Origin: Sorghum bicolor
Lineage: Eukaryota; Streptophyta; Magnoliopsida; Poales; Poaceae
Length of the DNA: 64,000 nucleotides
Assembly: GCF_000003195.3 (NCBI RefSeq)
Contig: NC_012871.2
Location: 49,158,345-49,222,344 of the forward strand
Reading direction: 5' to 3'
The stretch's first letter is position 1. Each line of letters opens with the position of its first letter. The notes below the pieces were generated by a model. The model was not told the DNA's origin, did not search any database, and saw only the letters and a list, made by a program, of their open reading frames with translations. The position numbers were made by a program, and so were the translations under genes. Of this stretch, positions 11,489-24,237 are shown one piece after another.

Positions 11489-14400
11489 ATGACGCCGAAC
11501 CGCCCGACGCCTGCGTCCACCACGCCACCCGCGTCCACCACCCCTGCCCAGCCTTCGTCGAACACGCCGCCGGCGTCACCTCGATCCAGGAAGGGCACTA
11601 GTGCCAGGAACGACAGCTCCAGGAAGGGCACCAGTCCTAGGATCGACGCCTCCCCCTTGCCTGCCCGTTCATACCAACCTGCCACCCTCGAAGTAGAGGA
11701 CGATCAAGGGGACATAGTTCCCTATTCCACTAGGTATATCCTCCTTGCCATGTTGGTTAATTGTGCCTCTTCCTATGTTGGTTAATTTGAAACTCTCAAT
11801 TTTTATACAAATCTGCTGCAGTAGATGTTATCCATGTTTGGTTTGTGCAGGTTTGATTGGGTGCATTGTTCTGAGTAGTAATCTACTGGTTTGTAGAGGG
11901 TTTAGTGATGTTTGTCAACATGAATGTTCATGATTTTAGACCTAGACAATTCAGAGTTATGAATTTTGGAAGTAGCCGATTAGGTTTTCACCTTGGTCTG
12001 GACAACAGTGGGTGTTTGTGTTTTATTGACTATGATAACTGCAGAATTTTATTTAACAACTATTGTACTATTGTAGTGCCACCGGTGAAGCCTGGACTCT
12101 TCTTGTTCATTGCAAGAATGGACTTCCAGGTAGTGAGTATGTAAAGTTCACTTTAGATAAGGCAGATATAAGGACCAGCTTGGATATGCTGTCCGCGACT
12201 ATTTATACCACAAGAGACGATGTGGAAGAGATGTAGCTACTCTTCATCCAGTTGATTATGTCAGACACACAGAGATGATGGTCCAAGACAGTGAGAGTGA
12301 GAAGGAAATCAGATTAGTACTAACATAGGTCCCTGAGACAACAACACGACAAGTGAGCATACACCGCTGAAGCGACCAAGGGACAAGGAAAGGGAAGAAC
12401 AAGATGAGCCTTCGTTTTTGGATGATCCATTTGATGCATACAAGGAATGGCTAAAGGAGCTGCCAAAGGAAGTAGCAAAAGGTATACCAACTATGTTGCC
12501 GAGCGTTATGTACTTATACTGTTCACAATCTGATGGCATTCCTAATATGTGTTTGTTGACTACTTACAGATTTCCTGGATGAGAAAAGGGATGACACAAC
12601 CTTGACTTACACAGAATATTTAAACCAAAAAGATTTCCTTGCAGATATTAGTAAATTATTTTCCTCTTATTCAATTCATTTTACTACTATTTATAAAAAG
12701 AGCTGAACTTTTCACCTTGTTGTACAGTGGAAATTGTTGAGCAACGTGACTCCGATGGAAATATAATTCAAGATGAAGAAATTGATGAAAGCAATGTGAC
12801 AATACCCCCACAAAGGCCAAGCCATGCAAGGAAGAAAATGGTTTGTGACCTTCATGTACTATTAATATTTGGTTCATAATTCTAATTTGCTAACTAAACC
12901 GACTCAATTTCATTATTTTTCTTTTTGTTACAAGGAAATCGCTCCAATCAAACGAGCAAAAGAGGTCGTGGCACTGTTAAGGCGTTAGCAGTAACCGCCA
13001 AGAGAGTAAAACAACACACTCAAAAACTACCAATTGAATTTTCCGAACTTCGTGGAGGTCCTGTTGGCCCGAACTCCCGTGCATTTGTCGATGAGGTCGT
13101 GTTCTACACAAGGAAATAGGCCCCAATTATTGGAGTAAACAGTTGGAAAGATATAGCGGAAAGTGTCAAAGATGAAATTGCAAATGAAATGCTGGTATGA
13201 TGCATGCGTATTTTTTTCTTATTCATACTATTCTCATGTGTACAACTAATTGTCCTGAACATATGTTTCAAATTTACATGTAAACAGTTGACATGGAACT
13301 TCACCAACATTGTTAGTAATGATGAAAAAAAAAGAAAAATATGGAACATTGCTACGGAGAGGTACAAAGGGTGGCGAGCGAACCTGAGTGCCACATATAG
13401 GGCTTATAATAATTATAGAGATAGAATGAGAAATAAGCCTGAAGAACTACAGCTTGTCGAGTGGCACTACTTGCAGCTGTATTTTGGATCTGATAAATTC
13501 AAGGTTTGTACAATTCCAATCTAGTTTTGGAAAACCAACTCTATCAACCAAGGTTACATTGATACATACCACTTGTCTTTTTGCAGAAACTTAGCAGCCA
13601 GAACTCTTCCAACCGCCAAAAGCAGAAAACCCAGCATCTGATGGGTTCTAAAAACTTCTCACAGTGTAGCTATGAGCAGGTAATATTTATCAATAGCTAA
13701 CATATATGTACAGGTGTCTCTTCTTTACTTGTTTTAATAGTACAGTAATCTGGTTCCTATTTTATGTTGCAATACTTATGTGTTGAATTACATTTTGACA
13801 TGATAGAGAGACTTAGAGACTGGTGAAGAGCCAAGTGATCTTTTACTTTGGAAGAGCACTCACACAAAAGAGGGCAGGTGGTCAAATACCATGTCAGCTG
13901 ATGTATATGTGAGTATATTTGTTGCCAAGCATTTTTTTAACAGATCAAGGTTGTTTCTAATGCAATTATAACGTGTACTATTATTTCAATCAGAATAATG
14001 CAGCCTTCAAGATCTGTGAGGTAGAGTTAGATCCTCAAAGAGAACTCTCAACAGCTGAGGAAAACATGATTTTCCAGTCAAGCTACAGAGAAACCACACA
14101 AGTAAAAGCATCTAAACTACATGGCCATGGATACATGTCCAAGTATAGAACCCGAAGAGAGAAAACCTTGAAGTGCACGCCCGTGCAGAAGCTGCGGCCA
14201 AAGAGAGGAGCCTTAAGTTTGAAGCACAGGTTGAGAACCTAAAACTACAGCTTGCTCAAGAGGCTGAAGAACGGGAACGGGAGAAGGAAGAAAATAGGAG
14301 AAAGATGCAAGAGGAATTGGAGAGTGCTAAAATAGCACTAAGAGAAGAAATGAAGCAAGAGCTCCGAAATATGCTAGCACAGCAAAAAGCAGGAGCTACA

Positions 14401-14594
14401 AATCAAGTAATATTTCATATACAAATTTTATCCTTTCTACTTATGAAAAAATTAAGATTATGATGCCTACTGTTTTGCCTCAAAAATATTATGTGTAGCA
14501 TACTGTGGAAAACAATGACGACATGCATACAACTCCCACACAAGAGGATGTTGACAATGGTGAACATGCAAATGAAGTGGACAATGCATTATAA
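11489..14594 (+). pseudogene. Second CACTA transposase gene (Ptta/En/Spm, TNPA-like)
   Basis: In En/Spm elements the second protein binds subterminal repeats. The first exon (11489-11733) is proline/serine/threonine-rich and ends at an AG/GTATAT donor. Later exons near 12074-12235, 12350-12480, 12731-12840 and 12935-13197 give acidic and basic linkers. The domain exon (13288-13503) contains WNIATERYKGWRANLS and WHYLQLYFGS, typical of the plant transposase Ptta/En/Spm family. Then come short exons (13588, 13808, 13990) and a glutamate-rich coiled coil (14175-14405). An in-frame TAG at 13117-13119 and a frame change near 14150 mark decay. One more exon (14692-14875) may follow the stop at 14592. 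Confidence 0.82.
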
Positions 14595-14879
14595 CAGGTA
14601 ATGACATTAATTATAGCACTATGGTTTCTGTTATTTTGATCAATGTACCATAAAGAGTAGATAAGTACATTGAGCGATTTAATGTTTGTAGACTGAGCCA
14701 GCAAGTGTTGTCACCGTGCAAAGAGATGCAGCTGCGCCTACTATGTCCAGTAAAAAATCTAATGCCGTCCCCAGAAGTTTGTTCTCTGAAAACACTACAA
14801 ATGTTGGAGTATCGAAGAAATATATCACTCAACAACAGCTGATGAGTAAAACAAGAAATCAAAAAAAATTCAGGTAACA

Positions 14880-16150
14880 ACAGTGATGATTGGTCCTGTA
14901 CAACCTATTGAAGAGAAGAGTATAATCAGTGTTTACCAGCATTGAACATGATTGGTTCTCTTTTCATTGTGACTAATCATGGAATATACAATACAATTGA
15001 TCTTAGGGGATTATACGCTGCTGTGAACAGATGGTTGGATGTTAGCAATTATTTTTGCATTGTTGTGCCCACTGCCTAGTAACAAAAATTGATCTGAGTT
15101 CTATTCATTTTACTTGAAAAATAAGATTATTGTCCCTTACGCCAAACTACTGTGACAATGAAACTACTAGTGCTACTTGTGTGTTACTATGCAACCTATA
15201 TGGTGTTGTTGCTACTTGTGTGGCTGCCATGTAAACATACCTGGTGTGGTTCTGATTTGATAATGCATATGCTCAAAAAATTAGGAGAGCAGCAACATGA
15301 TATGAATCCTGAATCAGTAATTATTTTATGTACTATTTTCATTGGATCTTTTTTTTGGTGAAATATAGGGAGCAAATAGGCTGTTAAGAAGGCATAAGTT
15401 GTTAGGCTGCTAGGACATCCAATTGGCAGAGGTAAACCTATCTTTGTTCTGTAATATTATGAGTATTCAGATCTAAACCACGGCCATTGTGGTTGTCAAT
15501 GGTCATGCTTCAGTTGTTTTCTGCTCAAGACAGTTGTGTGAGGAAATAATTGTAGGCTTCCTATCATTAAGATACACCACTAACTTGAATTAGCATGACC
15601 TCTTTCATTGGTTTCTTTTTCTATTCTGCTTGTGTGATGAAATCAGATGATATTAGCCTCAAACATGGGAAATCAGTGCTGTGCTATTCATTGAAAAATT
15701 GACTTAGAATGACTATCATTAAGTTGCTTGCTTCTTAGATGTTCAAGCTTGTTTGTGAGGTCATTACAAACTTATAATGACTATCATTATTTTCTCATTT
15801 GAATTATTTATTTACTAAATTCTTCAGGCCTTTACATATTGAATAATGTTTCTAATAGCCCAATATTATTCTTGTAGTCAACAGGAGGACAATGAAACAA
15901 AGGGAGCCTCATATGCAAGGGAGGACACGGAGTAAAGACCTCATAATTAGTCCTCAGTGCTACATAGATGATAGGGTCTAGTGCTATTGCATATTCAAAA
16001 ACTAGTGAAATATTTAGTGAATGAACATTGGTCTTTTATTTTACTTACTGTGTTTTGAACTCTAAGTCAATTGAATGATTGGATCTATATAATATATGTG
16101 AGTGCAATTGCTTTTGTATTGCTATATCAGTTTTGAAGTAATGATCTATT
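14880..16150. other. CACTA 3' noncoding region
   Basis: AT-rich sequence with scattered short frames, none matching a family I know. The motif set changes to TTGCAAC-type subterminal words after about 16150. It probably includes the 3' UTR of the second transposase gene. Confidence 0.5.
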
Positions 16151-16877
16151 GAATTGAATGGCACATTGTACTACCATTGCAATATGAGCTACAACAACGA
16201 GAATTGATCGTTGCAATAAACAATGACCTCTAGCAACAAAAGCTATTCCATGGTAAAAGATAGTATTGCCACCGTGTAACAACCGTTGCAAGAACGTAGG
16301 ATCAATAGCAATGAATGGAACTACGTGGCAAAAGATAATATTGCCACGGTGTAACAACCGTTGCAAGAAGGTAGGATCAATAGCAACGAATGGAACCATG
16401 TGGCACAAGATTATATTACCACGCTACAACAACCGTTGTAAGAACGTAGAATCAATAGCAACGAATGGCATATGTGGCAACAGAGTATTGCCACAGCACG
16501 GTGGACGTGGCAATAGCAACCTATGCAACGAATGTCTTGTGTGGCAATATTGACTCTTGCAACGTCGGTGTTCGTGGCAAATGACTCTATTACCACAATA
16601 ACTATTGTTGAATGTACACCCTCTCGCTACGCCGACAGTCGTGGCAACTTCTTATCTTGCCACGAACACTGTCATTGCGAGACAATCCTATTACCACCCT
16701 TGGTTTTGTTGCGACAAACCCTAACACTTGCAACAATAATCTAACATTGGTAGCAATAATTTTTTGCAACGTGTTTTATTGCAACCATGCGCAACGCTCG
16801 TGATATGGTGGCAACATGTACTTTTCGCAACCAAATTGTGTCTCTTGCAACATTTTCTTGATGTTGCGCAAGGGTTG
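16150..16877. repeat. Subterminal tandem repeats (75-bp units), right end
   Basis: Units begin at 16274, 16349 and about 16424 and share 'aacaaccgttgcaagaa' and 'aggatcaatagcaa'. Many TTGCAAC and GTTGCAA words continue to 16870. The unit length differs from the left end (79 bp) although the core word is the same, as expected if only the core is the protein-binding site. Confidence 0.85.
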
Positions 16878-16890
16878 AAAGTTTGTAGTG
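16878..16890. repeat. CACTA terminal inverted repeat, right
   Basis: AAAGTTTGTAGTG is the exact inverse of 3436-3448 and is followed directly by the ATT duplication (16891-16893). Confidence 0.93.
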
Positions 16891-17330
16891 ATTGATAGAT
16901 GTCTCATTACATTGCCCTAGGGTCTACATTTATACCCTGCCCGAAGAGCTATAACTAGACATGACTAGAACTCGAATTCCAAATTAAACGAAATCCGTAT
17001 ACAAAATGAATCCTAATAACTAAGGAAAACATTAAATTATCCCCCGTAACCGATCGGTACACTGCCACGAGTCAATCGGCAACCCCTGCATCTTCCTCCA
17101 CGACCATCGGCAGACCGCCTTTCACCATCATCGGCAACCATCAGTGCTAGTCATCGGCACGATCCCGTTACTACTTCCTGGATTTAGTCATATTCCGTCA
17201 TTCTCCCATCGGCACCAACCTCGATCGGTAACTCCCCTGTAGACTGGTCACCATCGTCCCATCTGCCGATCTTCACTTTATTAACTCCAAGTGTGTATCC
17301 AAAGACACGTGTCTGAAAACGGCGTCAACA

Positions 17331-17345
17331 CATGCCCCCCAATTT
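17331..17345 (-). other. Tat polypurine tract
   Basis: On the minus strand the sequence next to the 3' LTR reads TTGGGGGGCATG, with six G in a row. This is the usual position and composition of the plus-strand primer for reverse transcription. Confidence 0.75.
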
Positions 17346-20258
17346 CGGAGTATAAAATCAATAATGCTCCGAAATTCTCCTCAGTAATGACGCCTTTCCG
17401 CAATTACTTCTCCCAATTTGGTAATCAGCTGCCAAATCTAAACAACCTCAGCCCGATTCTTCTGCAGGTTCCTTGAATTCCTCAACTTTCCGAACCGAAT
17501 TTCCCCAGAATGTGCTTATCGGCAATATTACTGTTAGAGAGGACTGCCGATGGACCGACCAAGCGATCTTGTACAATAAGATATCTTCACCGCCTACTAT
17601 CAAATCACCTACGCAATCCCTTGATTATCGTGCGAACAGTTACCATATCCGCCTGAACACCCTCGGATTTCACGGATGTGGCAAAGAGATAATTCAGATT
17701 TTCCCTTGCCCTTTTTGTCCTATAAATACCTCCTTCTTTGGTACTGCTCCTCCATCTTGTCATTCTACAGCCTCAAATCCACCTTCCTGGCGGCGGCATT
17801 GCCTGAGAACTCCAAGAACTCCAGCAAGGGCCTCCTCCACCAATCTTCCAAGTCTTTGATCTCTCGTCTTCCTTGGGAAGAAATGGCCATCAACTTCGTC
17901 GTTCCTGAGGTCAGCCTACCATCCTTCTTTTATACTTTTACTGTATTCCTTTTCATCTACAAATCTATTTACTGAGTACCTTTTTCTTCTCCTCCCTTTT
18001 TTGTTCTTCCAATCTTTAAATCCTTTAGGAATTAGACGATAAAATCACGATCCCTACCGATCAGCCTCACTTCCATTGTCTCGGTCCATTGAGAAACCCA
18101 GATCCTACCGATCTGATAAACGCAGAGACAAATAGGATCCCCTTTAGAGCCGAGAGCTTCTCCTTATATCTATGGAAAGATGCTTTCCGTTCCTGGCCCA
18201 GTCCTATCAAGGGATGGAAAGACTGGTTCCTAAGAGTCAGCCATTCAAATAAAGTCCAATGGGGTGAGCGGAAATTAGACCAATGCATCAGATTATCTAT
18301 TGCCGATATAGAGAGGAACGAGTCGCTGCTAATAGCTGCCTCGTACTTCTGGTCAGACACACTCAACGCTTTTGTATTCGGTCACGGCCCTGCTTCACCT
18401 ACTCTTGCCGATGTACTCATGCTTACCGGCTTAGACATATCAACTGCCGATAATAGTCATTTGTTTGATAATAATCCCAGTTCTAAGGTAGAGACTCGCA
18501 CTATCAGCGGTTGGTCTGGGTATATTCAGAAGTACCGAAAACAGGATCTGTCGGGGAAAGAGAACAGACCATTTTCTTGAACATGTGGCTGGATAAGTTT
18601 GTATTCTGTGGCCGATCGACGGGACCAACCTCTGTCTATCTATCGGCAGCAGAGAGACTGGCCAATGGTGGCCGATTTCCTCTTGGCCGATACCTGCTCG
18701 GTTCTGTTTATCACCTCCTTCACCAGGTAGCTAAGAAACTCCTACTAGGCCAACCCATCGGCAACTTAGGGGGACCTTGGTGGTTTGTCAATATGTGGCT
18801 CAGTGTCCATATGCATAAATGCCTTGGATTCGACCTTTTTACATAGCGTTTTCCAAGAGACATAGCCAAAGATCATGAGTCGGATGAAGAAGAATCGGCA
18901 ACTCGCTCTCCTCTGAACTATGTTGAAGCTGCCATAGTTTTACCTGGTACCGGTGGCAATGAGGACCAGGTCAGCCGATTCTTTCAGACTCTCTATGAGG
19001 GTCTGGCCAAAGACCAGCGGGCATGGATGCCTTATGAGGATCTAGAAACCAGATTCCCGCTCACTTTCCACCCCTTTGATGATGCTCTCAATAAGGACCA
19101 TGATCTGATGATGGCAATTATCACTCCGAGAGCCATACTAGTGAACTTCTTTGGTAGCGGGAAAGCCTCCAACCTGACCTATGAGTTCTACAACCCATCG
19201 GCACTAGCTCGCCAACTAGCCTTTGGACAGCTGCCGATTGCACTCTGCTATGCCGATGTGGTGAAACCAAGGGAGACCATAACTAGCGGTCTCGAATGGA
19301 TCAGAATAGCTCAACTTCCACCGAACGCCGATGCAGATGTTGATTTATCGGCTTGGATCCCAGCTCTCTTCATTACCCAGGCATACAAGCAGTGGTGGGA
19401 GGAGTGGAAAGAACACCTGTTCTGCAGATCGGCCCTCACATACCGCGGCATGATCGACCCCAAGTACAAAATTCCTGAGAACACTGTAAGTATTCAACCG
19501 ATGCTTCAAACTTCTTCTATCACTTTTATTTTTATCGGTAACTTACTTCCTCTCTCTTTAATCAGGTCGACGATACACCACCAACAGTCAGCAGGAGCGA
19601 AAGGCCGATCGGACTCCTTCCATCAGGTCCGATCTCTCTGATCGGTAACAACGCACCGACCCTGGCAGCTTTAATGCACACGAATGTGCGTTTCAAGAAG
19701 ATTACCACCAGACGAGCAAAGACATCCCCATCGGTAGCTGCTACTGCTTTGGCACAAGCTTTCAAGGTAAATCCCTAGCTTCTTCAATTTACACTAACTC
19801 CATTCTATACTCACACAACCTTTTCAGGATACATCGGCTACTATGGGAACTTCATCGATAACGTTTACTGTTCCAATCAAAATTTCACCAATATTCTGTC
19901 ACTCTTGTACTTATGAAACTTTCATTGTACCAGCAAACTGGCAAATTGGCAAAGATCAGAAGTACCAAGACGAGTGCCGATGCCCCCCAGTCTAGTCAAG
20001 CTAAGAGGAAAGCTCCCAAGAGCACCAAGACGCAGCCAAAACGCCAGAAGACAACACCACCTTCTCCTCCTCCTCCAGTATCACCGATTCATGTGGAATC
20101 GTCACCAGCAGTTCGGACGCAGCAATTACAGTCTCCACCTCAACCGCAAGAAGCACCTTAGCCAGAAGAGACATCAGCCGATGTACATGAGCAGACCGCC
20201 GATCCAGTGAGTTCAATCATAGCATCGGTAGTCTCTTCAATCTAGACAAGCACTGCAC

Positions 20259-20261
20259 CCC
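20259..20261. repeat. Target-site duplication CCC of the small CACTA
   Basis: CCC precedes CACTACAAG at 20262 and recurs at 23138-23140 after TTGTAGTG. The duplication lies in exon 4 of the mobile-domain-like gene. Confidence 0.85.
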
Positions 20262-20615
20262 CACTACAAGAAATACATGGCTTTTTAACGTTTTTAGTAT
20301 GACAATTGTAAGAATGTTACTATATCTTCCATTTTGTGACATTATATTTTAGGCATAGTGACTTAGTGACAATTAAAAATTGTATGTCACAGTAAATGTC
20401 ACTTAACAAATCTGATTTCATCTAGTGACAATATTTTCTATGTCACAAGGCCTCTTTGTGTGTCACAAATTATTTTTTTATTTTTTTTAAAAAAAACTTT
20501 CCATGTTGACAAGGTCTTTTGCCACGTCAACACATATTTTTTCTTTTTTTATTTTATTTTTATTATATCAGATCATATTCTTTGTATATAAATAATGATA
20601 TGTCACATGTTTGAT

Positions 20616-20743
<128 letters not shown>

Positions 20744-20972
20744 ACCGTTCACTCCATCTCTGAACGGGCACACAAGATGGCCACAAAAGAGAGGCCCATG
20801 ACAGCCGAAAGGCCCAAACTGCAAACCAATCGTGGCCGTCCGATCCGTTCAGCCCTACTACATACGTAAGCCATCTCAGCGGTGCATCCTCAGAAACCCT
20901 ATTCCCTCCCGGCGCAGCCACCAACGAAGCAGCGGCGCACGCGGATGAGCCGAGCGAGGCAGAGGAGAGGAG

Positions 20973-22405
20973 ATGGCGCGCGGCGTGGCGGTTGGGGCGA
21001 AGGGCGGCGCTGGCGGCGGCGCCAAGAAGAAGGGCTCCGTCACCTTCACAATCTACTGCACCAAGCTCGTGGAGGACAAGATCATGGAGATCTCCACGCT
21101 CGAGAAGTTCCTGCAGGAGCACATCAAGGTCGCCGGCGGCAAGGCTGGCAACCTCGGCGAGGGCATCACCGTCACCCGCGATAAGACCAAGGTCACCGTC
21201 ACCTCCGATGGGCCTTTCTCCAAGAGGTATATAAGCACAAAGCGTGCTAGTTAATCCTGCTCAGATCCACGAATGCATATTTCTTTATCAGAAAGGCTAA
21301 ACATCAACCAGTTGTTTCTCTAGTTTCACTCAACCGATTTTTGGGCTTTTAGATTTGGGCACGATTTGGCGTTGAGCTGATTGTCGGCCGTTCGATTTGG
21401 CCACGGTTCGGCGCTGAGCTCCGATGTTTGCAGGCAAGTACGGCTGCCCGGCGTGATGCATATGACTGTATGAGCATGTACTCCCAGGTGGGCTGCCTAC
21501 GCCCCGCGCACGCACTGCTGACCAGACGCCTCATGCTGCCGCACGCCAGCGATGGAGCTCTGCACTCGGTTCTTCTCTTCCTCTGATGTCTGTATTTTTT
21601 TCTGAAATTTGTGAATAATTTGTAAATAATTTGACATATATTTTTCACCTAGATAGATCCACTGTTCGTATTGGTGCCGAAGGGGATGGACTGTACATTT
21701 TTTTTGTTGCAGCTAGTGAATCATTCTGTGATTATGCAGTAATTAAAATTAAGTTTGCTTTGGACAAATCACATTTTGAACTTGTAACTGGCTTGACAGT
21801 TTTATTAGCACATTGTTGTATGGCAGGTGCATACCTGTGATTATGCAATAAATAAAATTAAGGTTGCTGTCTTAGCACATTGCTGTACCGAAGCTAGGTT
21901 AAGAAGGAACCTATCCTTGCATATGATAAAAATAGACAAAAAAGACAAGGGTCCTCTCAGTTGCATGTACTCTCCCTGAATTTCTGAATGGTGTTATGCA
22001 AACAAGGGTGCTGTAAACTGATTCTTGTTTTTCTGTACATAGGGTGGGAAATTAGATGTGGAAAAATTGTCTGTCTGATAAAGTAGACATCTTGTCTATT
22101 TGAACTTCATACATACTGATTTTAATGGCAAATGTTAGCTGCTGGATTACATATAATTTCAAACAATTTGTGGTCCCTTGCAATTTACTCCACCAAAACT
22201 CTTACATTAATTTCAATTCAAACTTATCTGTTTGCATGAGGTACAACTAGCTCATTGGTTAGCTTTTCTATGAACCATGCCTTCGGAACATCGTGACTGT
22301 ACTTATGTGTTTATGTGTTTTAATTTTAGGCAAATCCAGAAAGCCCACGTATTTGATCCATCTGCTCCAGAGAATACAAGACCCAAGAAAGGAGATGAAA
22401 GATAG
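20973..22405 (+). pseudogene. Captured 60S ribosomal protein L22 exon fused to a foreign exon
   Basis: Residues 1-85 are plainly eukaryotic ribosomal protein L22e: alanine/glycine/lysine start, then [28 protein letters not shown] and SDGPFSKR. Family members are about 125-130 residues; the C-terminal half is absent. The host donor site is kept at 21226/21227 (AAGAG/GTATAT). A good acceptor at 22328-22329 would join codon phase exactly to a short exon (22330-22405) encoding IQKAHVFDPSAPENTRPKKG, which is not L22 and which I do not recognise. The spliced product would be about 109 residues. Without splicing, the frame stops at 21254. GC-rich 5' UTR was captured too. The part left lacks much of the L22 fold, so a ribosomal role is unlikely. 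Confidence 0.85.
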
Positions 22406-23108
22406 CTGCATGATGCTTGCATGTGTATCCTAGCCATAGGTAAAATTATGTTGTGTGGAACAGAGAACATTGTTGAAATGTTTCTGGATGAAGCAGTTCA
22501 GAAAAAGAAAGCAAAAACTGTTTCTTACCCTTGAGACCCTACATGTGTAATGAATTGGTGGATTGATGTAATGATATTGTATTTACTGTGGAGATGTTAA
22601 TTCATTTGGATCTGATGTTTTATATGTTGAAAAATTATATGGATGCAGTTATATTGGCTGAATTTTATGGGCTGAAATATGTGGGATAAAATAGGGATGC
22701 ATTATGAGAGTAAAAAAATATTATATGGGCTGAATTGTTGTGGGCTTGAAATATATCTGGGTTGTAGTTGAAAATAATGGACTAGCTAACACCACTCTAA
22801 ATATTTTAGGCCCATGAGCTATGTGGGCTTTAGTAGGCCAAAACTTATTTTGTGACATTTTTTCTTCCTGCCATGTCAACTGCCATGTGGCAAGGTCTAC
22901 GATTTTGTGACATTAAACCAATGTCATATGTTTGTGACATGAACTAAACAAATGTCACATAATCATTTTATGACGCGGGCTTTTTCACGTTTTGATTTTT
23001 GTCAACTAGATGTCACAAATCTTAATTTGTAACATAAATTTTTTTGTCAACTAGATGTCACAAATCTTAATTTGTAACATAAATTTCATATATTGTGACA
23101 TAACTAAA
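22406..23108. other. Captured 3' sequence and right subterminal repeats
   Basis: 22406-22640 looks like a 3' UTR following the foreign exon. 22800-23108 is CACTA subterminal DNA with repeated TGTCACAA words and a tandem 43-bp duplication. No gene seen. Confidence 0.55.
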
Positions 23109-24140
23109 CGTTAAAAAACCATGTGTTTCTTGTAGTGCCCTCAAGGTAAGGTTCTGTCCATAAGATTATTTGCCGATGGATTTTTTTAACTTGCAACTCA
23201 TTATTATTATATCATTTTCAGCTGACATCATTCCATCGGCAACTCTAGTCGATCAACCTGTGATACCATCGGCCCCAGCTAGCCAGAGGCGAGAAATTGC
23301 CCTAAAACAAGTAAGCCACCTGATCTCTATTTTTATCATCACTAGTACTTGATCATCAAATAACTTATTCTATTTTCTTTCCTAGGAACAAGACTCTCCG
23401 GACAGCTTGTTCTCTTTTGCTATTGAAATTTCTGATGATGAAGGCGAGGAAGCAAGCTCTTCTCAAGCAGTAGGGATTTCATCGGCAGAAATCAGAGCTA
23501 AACTGGAGGATCTGCTGGCCCTGCTTCATCAGGATACAAACCAATTAGTCGACGACTCTGATCCAGCGAAAGCTCTATTCAAAGCTCTCAGAGGTCAGAT
23601 CCCTGCCGATGCCGAAGAGACTCTTTTTCAGGCTGCACACTTAGAGAGCCGCCAGCTTCAGTATCAAAAGGCTGCCCAACGTCTTGCCGATAGAGCAACT
23701 CATGCCCAGCTCTCGGAGGAGGTAATGAAAGTGAAGCACCTTGCCGATGAGAAACACAAGAGCATCGGCATTCTAAAATCCTCAGGAGATACGCTGAAAC
23801 AAAAGATCTCTGACCTATCGGCAAAAAGGAAAGCCCTGTTGGCAGAGCTTAAGCAAGTAGAAGAGGCTCTGTCCCAAGCTCAACAGGAAGAAAGTCAGCT
23901 ACCCGAAACGATCAAGACCCTCGAACAAGAGCGAAACCTCCAAGCCCGCAAGGCACTGCAGATGAAGAAGAAGCTGAAACCGATGGAAGGCTCTGCCAAT
24001 TAAGACATCAAGGAGATAGAAGAAGCCGATCAAATCCGTCTGCACGCCATATCGGCCATCCAAGCCCTGCTGAATGTATGAACTCTTCATCGGCGGTGTG
24101 TTTTGCTCTTCATTTAAAAACTCCTGATTATTTTGGTCTA

Positions 24141-24227
24141 GCCGATAGGACTCTTATCGGCATCCTTTTAAAACATCATATTTAGTCCAAGATACGTTTT
24201 AATCCAGCCGATAGGAATGTTATCGGC
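24141..24227. terminator. Two hairpins at the convergent gene junction
   Basis: GCCGATA-7 nt-TATCGGC at 24141-24161 and again at 24207-24227. They lie in the 157 bases between the stop of the mobile-domain-like gene (plus) and the end of integrase (minus). Their placement suggests a role in 3'-end formation, but this is inference. The stem word is also the commonest word of this element. Confidence 0.4.
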
Positions 24228-24237
24228 ACTTAAGCTT

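Larger units (their letters stand above)
3436..16890 (+). mobile_element. CACTA (En/Spm) DNA transposon, 13.5 kb, coding
   Basis: The ends are CACTACAAACTTT (3436-3448) and its exact inverted copy (16878-16890), flanked by ATT duplications. Inside are tandem subterminal repeats at both ends, a TNP2-type transposase gene (4650-8235, plus), an unknown two-exon gene on the minus strand (8868-9905) and a Ptta/En/Spm-type second transposase gene (11489-14594, plus). A Tourist-like MITE sits in the spacer. The transposase genes carry frameshifts and stops, so this copy probably cannot move itself but keeps the ends needed to be moved. Confidence 0.95.
3146..17330 (-). repeat. Tat 3' LTR (left), split by a CACTA transposon
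   Basis: The LTR consists of 3146-3435 and 16894-17330, with the 13.5-kb CACTA element between. The two pieces total 727 bp, the same as the right LTR, with no indel seen. It starts TGTTGG and ends GTCAACA on the plus strand. The minus-strand TATA box is at 16928-16934. Right beside it, 17335-17340 is a run of six C, which on the element's sense strand is the polypurine tract. Confidence 0.93.

Noticed and set aside
16127..16596. Regular repeats with spacers, superficially like a CRISPR array
   Set aside because: They are 75-bp CACTA subterminal repeats without unique spacers, in a plant nuclear context.
20973..21254. Functional host ribosomal protein L22 gene
   Set aside because: It lies inside CACTA ends with a target duplication and lacks the C-terminal exons.
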